Below, in pieces: positions 1 through 5,724 of a stretch of DNA of 5,724 bases. Every line of letters starts with the position of its first letter. Within the stretch, counting starts at the first letter, position 1. The DNA is from Planctomycetota bacterium. Lineage in GTDB: Bacteria > Planctomycetota > Phycisphaerae > WQYP01 > JAJZKY01. The stretch spans positions 1 through 5,724 of the forward strand of contig JAJZKY010000351.1 in assembly GCA_021803885.1 (NCBI GenBank), written 5' to 3'. The notes beneath the pieces are model-generated. The model was not told where the DNA came from and made no database searches. It saw nothing but the letters and a program-made list of their open reading frames with translations. A program made the translations under genes and the position numbers.

Positions 1-22
1 GGGGGCGCGGGGGGGGGGGGGG
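1..22. other. Poly-G window start, probable sequencing or assembly artefact
   Basis: The first 23 bases contain only G apart from two C, with an unbroken run of 15 G at 9-23. Recognisable module sequence (APVWVKL) starts at codon 23-25. Copy 2 has NVAGVT just before its APVWV, while here the frame would give only Gly, Ala and Arg. Poly-G at a fragment end is a common two-colour sequencing or end-repair artefact, so these codons should not be trusted. Confidence 0.7.
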
Positions 23-3000
23 GCGCCGGTGTGGGTCAAGCTTACACGGTTAGGGGATAAATTCACGGGCTATTACAGCACGGATGGCACCGTCTGGACG
101 CAGATCGGCCGTTCGCAAACCGTGGATATCGCCCCCACGGCCTTGGCGGGCCTGGCGGTGACAGCGCACGACAACAGCGCTGTAAGCACCGCTACGTTCA
201 GCCATGTGTCCGTCACAGATCCATCACTGCCAACCGGCTGGAGCGATGGCGATATAGGTTCTCCGGGACTGCTCGGCGGGGCCAGCTATGATTCCTCAAC
301 GGGGGTGTGGACGGTCAACGGCGGCGGAGCCGATATTTGGGGCTACGACGATCAGTTCAACTTCGCCAGTGAAAGCTTCACCGGCGATGGGGAGATCGTC
401 GCCCAGGTCAATAGCCAGACGGATACCAATGTCTCGGCGAAAGCGGGGGTGATGTTCCGCAACACCAGCGATCCCGCCTCCGCTTTTGCCGATGTGATTG
501 TTACACCCGGTGCGGGCGTGGAGTTCCAGTGGCGTCCGCTGGCATACTCCAAATGCTTCTCGGCCAACGTTGCAGGCGTCACCGCGCCGGTTTGGGTGAA
601 GCTCATGCGCGTGGGCAATAACTTCAGCGCGTTTTACAGCACTGATGGAACCACTTGGACGCAGATCGGCCAAACACAGTACATCGCCATGAACACCAGC
701 GCCTTGGCGGGGCTGGCCGTAACGGCGCATAACAACAGTGCACTTTCCACCGCCACATTCGCCAACGTATCGGTAGCTCCAGCCTCGGCCGCGCCAAGTG
801 CGGTCACGAATTTGGCCGCGATAGCCGTTAATGCGGCCCAGATCAATGTTTCCTGGACCGATCCCAATACCGCCGCCAATGAAACCGATTTGCTGATCCA
901 ACGCAGCACCGATGATGTGAATTTCGTCACTGTTTCGATGGTGGCCCAAGGTACCACAAGCTACACCGACAACGCCCTGGCGGGATCCACCACATATTAT
1001 TACCGCGTTCTGGCTGAGAACGCCGGTAACTTGGCCGCCGCAAGCAACACCGCCTCGGCAACCACCGCCGCTTCCTCTCTTCCGGCCCCATGGAGCACCA
1101 CCGCCATCGGAGCCACCGGCGGTTCGGGCTCCTACGCCACGGGCGGAACCTTCAGTATCACCAGTACGGGGAACATCGCTGGCGACACCCATGCGGCGTA
1201 TTACATCGGCGCGCCATCCGACAGTTTCAATTACGTTTACCAGTCGCTGGGAAGCAATCAGCAGATTATCGCCCAGGTAAGCAGCCAGACCAACACTGGC
1301 TCTCAGACCAAGGCGGGGCTGATGATCCGCGCCAGCGGTGATGCCAACGCGGCTTTTGTTGGCATTTTTCTCAGCCCCAGTGAAGGGGTGGTGATGCTGG
1401 CCCGCAACGCCGCAGGCGATCAGGCCACCGACCCCGGCTACGATGGTGGTTACACGCTGGCGAGAGGAGCCATCTGGCTCAAACTGACGCTCCAGAACGG
1501 TGTGATCTCCGGATACGTTTCGACCAACGATGTAGACTGGTCGCTGGTCGGCCAGACCTCGGCCGTAGCCTTGGGCGCGGCTCCGGTGATCGGCCTGGCC
1601 GCCGACAGCGGCGGATCAAGTTCCAGTTCCACCGCCGCGTTCACCAATGTTTCCGTGGGGGCGGCCACCAGCCAGACACTGGTTCCGGAGATGCCGTATT
1701 ACATGCAGGCCGAGGCGTTCTCCGCCAGTGACGGGCGGGTAACTTGGGCGGCGCTGCAGGGTGCCACCTCATTTAACGTGCAGCAATCGACGGACAATGG
1801 CCAGACATGGAGTCTGGTGGCCAGCGGTGGCACAGGATCGGAAGACACCTATTTGCCGGGGAATCTCTCGGCGAACACAACGTATCTATTCCGCGTGCAG
1901 GCGGTCAACGCCAACGGCGGCTCGCCGTACAGTTCGGCGGTGTCCATGACCACGGGGGCGTCTACGCGTTGGGGAATGTATCTGCCGCAGCCGCCGGTGA
2001 CGGGGCCGGTGAGCAGCGGCCTGGACACCAATGTGGCGCTGAGTTCGGCAAGCCATCCGGTATATGCCGCGTCGTGGGAGAGCGCACAAATCTTGAGCCT
2101 ATCCGGCAGTGTGACGGTACCACAACTCGGTGCGCAATACACGGTGGGGAGCTTTACCCCGGCGTCTTCGGGCGGCGGCAGTTTCGGTTCATCGGGGGTG
2201 CTGGTGATGCCAGCAGACCCCGGTGCAATCATCCAGAACACCAACACCAGCCAGAATAATACCTCCGGCGTCAACAACAACTACGGAGATTTAGGCTCCA
2301 ATCCGAACCAGAAGGATACCCCGCCGGGAAATGGTCCCGCCCCAAATCCAAACCCGTGCCCCGGAAGTTCCGGTTCGCCTGTGGCTTATTCCAGCGGTTC
2401 GCCGGAAATTACCAGCCCGGGTCTTTTATCCACCGGCTTCGGAAGCGCCTGGGATACCAGTCTGAATTGGACCACCACGACAGTGTTTACGCCCAGCAGC
2501 ATGTCGGGCAACGGCTGGTCCAGTGGCAGCGGGGCTTTCATTGAAAACGTCGGTGGAGGGGACAACGGGGCCAATCCCGACATCGTTGTCGTCGGCAGCG
2601 CCTACAGCCAACTTCAGTTCAACTACGACACCGGGACGGGCCAATACCGGCTCGCCACACCCGGTGACAGCGGCGAGAATAATGTGCTGACCCACAACTC
2701 CACCGGCGGCACGTATACCATGACGGATACGAGCGGCAATCAATATGTTTTTTATGATTTTTCCGGCGGGAACGCCGCAAATGTGCAGGGCTTGATCAAG
2801 CAGCAGGTGGACGCGCAAGGCAACGTGATTACTTATGCATACAATAGTTCGGGCCAGCTTACCAGCGTCACCGAGACCGACGCCGTCGGTGACACGGAGA
2901 GGTTCATCTACAGCTATATCTCCACCGGCGTCAACGCCGGGCGGGTTTCTCTGATTCAGCAATCCATCCAGCGGGCCGGGCAAAGCTCGGCCACACTCTA

Positions 3001-5724
3001 CCGTCAGATGGCCCTGACCTATTATGACGGCAGCTACAGTGGCGACATGCAATACGGCAACGCCGGGGATTTGCAAACCGTCACCATTGAGGATGGCGGC
3101 GGCAACGTCATCGGCCAATCCTGTTACCGTTATTACACTCCCGCTGACCGGACGCAATCCGGCATCACGGTTGGCTTCGTTGGTGGCCTGCAATATGACT
3201 TTGGCCCCAACGCGTTCGTCCGGCTCCAGGGGGCGCTGGCCGCATACAACACCGCCAACGGCACCAGCTACGACGCGTTTGATGCCCCGGCATCGGTTGT
3301 CGCCCCTTACGCGGACCATTACTTCCAATACAATTCCAATCATCAGGTCACGCTGGAAAGCTTCTCTCAGGGCGGGTCCGCCGCCACCAACGGTTTGGGC
3401 ACACAAACCTACGCCTATTACCAAAACCCCAGTTTTGCCGTGGGCGACAGTTACAATACCTGGATGGTCCGCACCACGCAGACGCTGCAGGACGGCAACC
3501 AGAACATCGTGTACACCAACGTCAACGGCGACGAACTCCTGAAGATATTTGTTGACAACACCGATTCCGGAAATTCCACCAATCAGGGGAAGGTTTGGAT
3601 AACCGCGACCACCTATGACAGCCAGGGCCGAATGATTGAAACCATTTCGCCCTCGGCCATTAACCTCAATTCCCCGATACTCAATGGCGCAACCACGGCT
3701 TCGGCCATTGAAGCAGCCATCGAACCGTACGCCGATCTGGGAATATCCGAGGGGTTGGTTTACAGCAATACCGGCCTGATCAACAGTACCACTTATTACG
3801 GTAGTACCACTGCCACAACCACCGCACCCGGTGGCGCAGCCGGGTATGTCGAGGCGGATTATGTCGAGCAGGGAAGCGGCGGCACGCCCATTGAACAGGA
3901 TTCCTATACTTACATCCAACATCTGGATTCCAACGGCAACACGATTTTCCCCGAAGCCGCCTTTACCCAATATCAAAGTTCCGCCGGTAACGGCTCGGTA
4001 CCCGAAACCACAACCTACGGCTATTCCTGGCAGAATAATGCGTCCGGCTATGTCACCAACCAGATCGCCGATTTGACGACGACCAATCCCGTGGTCTCCA
4101 CCAGCCAGAACGGTTCCGGCACCGCCACGACCACCCAGACCGTTTACAACCAATTCGGCCAGCCCGTATGGACCATGGATGCCAAGGGATTTATTACGTA
4201 TACCGCTTATGACAATGCCACCGGCGCAGCCATCCAAAGCGTGCAGGATGTCAACACCGCCAATCTTTCCAATCTGGAAAACTATTCCGGAACCTATCCG
4301 GGCGGAACGCTGGCCTTCGGCTCCAACGGCTACAACCAGTACGGTGTGCCGCAACTGCCCTCGGGCTGGGCCACACCAACCGGCGGCGGGCTAAATTTAG
4401 TTACCACCAATTATGTCGATAACCTTGGCCGCGCCCTTGAATCAATTTCACCCGGTGGCAGCATCACGCTTTATGTCTATGATGACGCCGACCGTGCCAT
4501 CTTCACGCTGACCGGTGTGGCACTGGACACCTCCAACAATACCCTGACGACCACGGGTCCAATTGTCATGACGCGCGTGGAGGTGCCGTACACTTATACA
4601 ACTGGTGGTGTTACATATGGCGCAACTTATGATGAAACCATAACCTTCAGCGTCAATACGCCGATCAGCTACAGCCTTGGTGGAAGCAACGGCGAAACGG
4701 TGATCCCCGTATTGCCCGGCTTTATACCGGGAAATGGCACTGGCAGCGGTCTGGACAATGTGCTGAATTTAACTGGCGACGGCACCAGTACAGCGCCCCA
4801 ATTCACCATTCAGAGCCTGTCCCGCGCGTTGTACAACGCCGGTGGACAACATGTGGAGTCCGACGCCTATGCCAATATTACCAACGCCACCTATCTGGCC
4901 ACAAATCAGGACAGCCCGTATAGCGGTACTAAAATCACCAATGAATTGTCAGGCCAGGCCCCCAACGGCAACTATTATGCCACCTATTACGGGTACGATG
5001 CCGATGGCCGCCAATATCAGATCATCGACGCCAACGGCACCGTCCACGATACGGTCTACGATTCCCTGGGCCGGGTGGTCTCCAATTGGGTGGGCACAAA
5101 CGATACAACCAACAATGGCCAACCCTTCACCGGCTCCAATGCCGGCACCGGCAACAATATGACGGAGGTTCAATCCTATATCTATGACAATGGCTCCGTT
5201 GGTGATTCCAATGTCACTGAAGTAATCGAGTATCCCGATGGCAACACCGCCAGCACTCAGCAGGTCAGTCTGCTGAGCTACGATTTTGAGGATCGCCTGG
5301 TCGCCACAGAAACGGGCCTGACTCTGAACGGTTCCGGGGCGGTTGTTACCAGTGCCAATGACGCCTACCCCGGCATTACCGTCTACTCACTGGATAACCT
5401 CGGCAATACGCTGGCGACACTTAACTTCAACGGTGCCGCCACCACCATCGCCAACGCCATTGCCGCCGCGGCCAGTGCCGCGCCCGGTGCGGTGCTTGCG
5501 GGACTCGTCGGTTACACCACCAGTCAATACGATTCCCAAAATCGCGATTACGAAGACCAGACCTACAGCGTTGATCCCACCACCGGAACCATTTCGGCAA
5601 CCGCCTTAACCTCGTACACCTTCTACGGCCCAAGAGGGAACGTCATCGAGACTGTAGCCCCAACCGGGCTGGTCACAAAGAACGTATACAATGGCGTCAA
5701 TGAACTCGTCGATACCTTCACCAC
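2..5724 (+). CDS. Giant Rhs/YD-repeat protein with DUF1349-like and FN3 modules, partial at both ends
   Basis: A single frame is open across the window (1907 complete codons plus two bases), with no start or stop, so this is an internal fragment of a much larger protein. Domain order by residue: partial DUF1349-like module (8-71), complete DUF1349-like module (80-258), FN3 (265-355), third DUF1349-like module (361-552), FN3 (563-653), unassigned segment and low-complexity linker (654-792), Rhs/YD-repeat region (793-1907). The composition is rich in Thr, Ser, Gly, Asn and Ala with only three Cys (codons at 554, 2357, 3122), as in exported proteins. Rhs/YD proteins build a hollow beta-cage that often encloses a C-terminal effector; that end is not in the window. 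Known of the family: secreted or surface, often in contact-dependent competition or adhesion. Inferred: a planctomycetal or PVC-group giant Rhs protein. The coding frame is certain and the Rhs assignment strong; the biological role is unknown. The first seven codons come from doubtful poly-G sequence. Confidence 0.95.
23..214 (+). other. C-terminal part of a DUF1349-like jelly-roll module (copy 1)
   Basis: Residues 8-71 begin with APVWVKL, continue through YYSTDGT and WTQIG, and end with GLAVTAH and STATF before VSV. This is the second half of a concanavalin A-like/DUF1349-type beta-sandwich, found in many secreted bacterial proteins and usually thought to bind carbohydrate or act as a spacer. 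By hand count 43 of 64 residues match the same part of copy 2, so the two are recent tandem duplicates. Its N-terminal half is missing because the window starts inside it. Confidence 0.75.
239..775 (+). other. Complete DUF1349-like jelly-roll module (copy 2)
   Basis: Residues 80-258 form a full module of about 179 residues. It opens with WSDGDIGSPG, then has GGGADIWG, GEIVAQVNSQTDTN, KAGVMFR and VTPGAGVEFQWR, then repeats the copy 1 signature (APVWVKL, FYSTDGT, WTQIG, GLAVTAHNNS, TATFANVSV). From memory this order (GDIG, ADIWG, KAGVM-R, W-KL-R-G, S-DG-W, GLAVTSH) is typical of DUF1349-type modules in large secreted proteins of Planctomycetota and Verrucomicrobiota. No enzymatic active site is recognisable. 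One of the protein's three cysteines lies here (codon at 554). Confidence 0.75.
794..1066 (+). other. Fibronectin type III domain 1
   Basis: Residues 265-355, about 91 residues. The FN3 pattern is clear: a proline-led first strand with A-V-NL-A, then INVSWTDP (core Trp of strand B), a charged strand with LLIQRSTDD, and the late core tyrosines in TTYYYRVLAENAG, closing with a Thr/Ala-rich strand. FN3 domains in bacterial exported proteins usually act as spacers between binding or catalytic modules. Here it separates DUF1349-like copies 2 and 3. Confidence 0.85.
1082..1657 (+). other. Diverged DUF1349-like jelly-roll module (copy 3)
   Basis: Residues 361-552. It keeps the module's landmarks at matching places: FNYVYQSL, QIIAQVSSQTNT, KAGLMIRASGD, a W-LKL strand, YVSTNDVDW in place of STDG-W, and a closing AAFTNVSV. 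It differs from copies 1 and 2 in its opening (PAPWSTTAIGA), in having a longer loop with ARNAAGDQATDPGYDGG, and in a Ser-rich GGSSSSS turn where the others have HNNSALS. It is therefore an older duplicate or a separately acquired relative. Confidence 0.65.
1688..1960 (+). other. Fibronectin type III domain 2
   Basis: Residues 563-653. Strand B carries VTWAAL, followed by TSFNVQQSTDNGQTWSLVAS, then LSANTTYLFRVQAVNANGGS with the usual late core Tyr/Phe positions, and a closing Ser/Thr strand. The first strand is weaker than in FN3 domain 1, so the N-terminal boundary is uncertain by about ten residues. It closes the module array before the linker. Confidence 0.75.
1961..2377 (+). other. Unassigned segment and low-complexity linker before the Rhs region
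   Basis: Residues 654-792. The first part (to about 2160) holds WGMYLPQPPVTGP and a stretch with alternating hydrophobics (ILSLSGSVTVPQL) that could be a small beta domain I do not recognise. A Ser/Gly-rich run (2165-2197), an Asn/Thr/Gln-rich run (2222-2290) and a Pro/Gly/Asn run (2318-2365, including PPGNGPAPNPNPCPG) follow. The composition suggests a flexible tether between the binding modules and the Rhs cage. One cysteine lies in it (codon at 2357). Confidence 0.6.
2378..2791 (+). other. Rhs entry segment preceding the YD repeats
   Basis: Residues 793-930. It begins PVAYSSGSPEI and continues with LLSTGFGSAWDTSLNW, which resembles the 'PV-Y-tG-... d-ss-GFG--W---r-W' opening of Rhs regions in giant planctomycetal proteins (from memory). 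It then gives YSQLQFNYDTGTGQYRLAT and TYTMTDTSGNQYVFYDFSG, matching the usual pre-repeat pattern of a value readout, a 'G--y-L-d--G--y-F' strand pair and then the first YD unit. It probably forms the first turn or plug of the beta-cage. Confidence 0.6.
2792..5724 (+). repeat. Degenerate YD (Rhs) protein repeats, continuing past the window
   Basis: Tyrosine-centred YD-type motifs occur at these first-codon positions: 2840 YNSSGQL, 3329 YNSNHQV, 3614 YDSQGRM, 4145 YNQFGQP, 4208 YDNATGA, 4412 YVDNLGRA, 4478 YDDADRA, 4832 YNAGGQ, 4994 YDADGRQ, 5057 YDSLGRV, 5279 YDFEDRL, 5384 YSLDNLGN, 5528 YDSQNRD, 5624 YGPRGNV and 5687 YNGVNEL. Several are paired with D-xG-xxxYxY turns, for example DAQGNVITYAY and DAKGFITYTAY. 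Spacing is irregular, from about 60 to nearly 500 bases, because of long inserts. The repeats are protein-level only; the DNA is not tandemly repetitive. In known structures such repeats wind into a hollow beta-cage. No core-end DPxG motif is seen, so the cage is unfinished here. Confidence 0.85.

Noticed and set aside
1..60. Promoter, start codon or signal peptide at the left end
   Set aside because: The frame is already mid-module at position 23, and the upstream bases are poly-G, so no gene start is in the window.
296..1192. Antisense open frame of 298 codons with Gly/Arg-rich product
   Set aside because: It is opposite the DUF1349-like and FN3 modules, which show conserved motifs in the + frame. 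The antisense product is low-complexity and has no ribosome-binding context or domain.
1849..2280. Overlapping open frames on both strands (150 and 143 codons) near the linker
   Set aside because: Both overlap the continuous frame 2 that encodes FN3 domain 2 and the linker, and neither has a recognisable domain.
2160..2370. Low-complexity DNA as a tandem repeat or CRISPR-like array
   Set aside because: The bias is at the amino-acid level (Ser/Gly, Asn, Pro). There is no regular DNA period and no conserved repeat with spacers.
3024..3542. Alternative + strand open frame with Thr/Pro/Arg-rich product
   Set aside because: It is an off-frame reading of the Rhs insert region. Its composition is typical of shifted reading of Asn/Thr/Gly codons, with no motif.
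2426..4354. Long antisense open frame (642 codons) on the - strand
   Set aside because: It lies wholly opposite the Rhs coding frame. Its product is Gly/Val/Ile-rich with no recognisable domain, as expected when a codon pattern with few antisense stops is read backwards. The + frame has domains at both ends of this stretch and continues through it.
5459..5512. Possible transmembrane segment in the Ala-rich stretch
   Set aside because: It is only weakly hydrophobic, contains Ser, Pro and Gly, lacks flanking basic residues, and has YD motifs on both sides, so a membrane span is unlikely.

Overview
The whole window is the interior of one very large protein-coding gene on the + strand. Frame 2 (codons starting at 2, 5, 8 and so on) reads through 1907 codons from position 2 to 5722 with no stop codon. 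Neither the true start nor the true stop is present. I checked the frame line by line and found no frameshift. No RNA gene, mobile element, CRISPR array, promoter or terminator can be supported, and no base between about 23 and 5724 lies outside the coding frame.

Layout: (1) positions 1-22 are almost pure G and look like a sequence-end artefact. (2) About 23-1960 encodes extracellular beta-sandwich modules in the order: C-terminal half of a DUF1349-like (concanavalin A/jelly-roll) module, a complete second copy, a fibronectin type III (FN3) domain, a third more diverged DUF1349-like module, and a second FN3 domain. (3) About 1961-2377 is an unassigned segment followed by a low-complexity Gly/Asn/Pro-rich linker. 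(4) About 2378 to the end is an Rhs/YD-repeat region: an entry segment, then at least fifteen tyrosine-centred YD-type motifs, still running at the window edge.

This architecture, a giant secreted Rhs-type protein with jelly-roll and FN3 modules in front, is what I would expect from a member of the Planctomycetota or a related PVC-group bacterium. Several phrases in the Rhs part resemble the giant planctomycetal Rhs proteins I know. The lineage is an inference from style, not a demonstrated match. Only three cysteines occur in 1907 codons, which suits an exported protein.

Functionally, the front modules probably bind carbohydrate or surface ligands or act as spacers. The YD repeats would form the hollow beta-cage of Rhs/teneurin/TcC proteins. 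The parts that would decide the role lie outside the window: signal peptide, Rhs core-end motif and any C-terminal toxin or anchor. No multi-gene system can be seen here.
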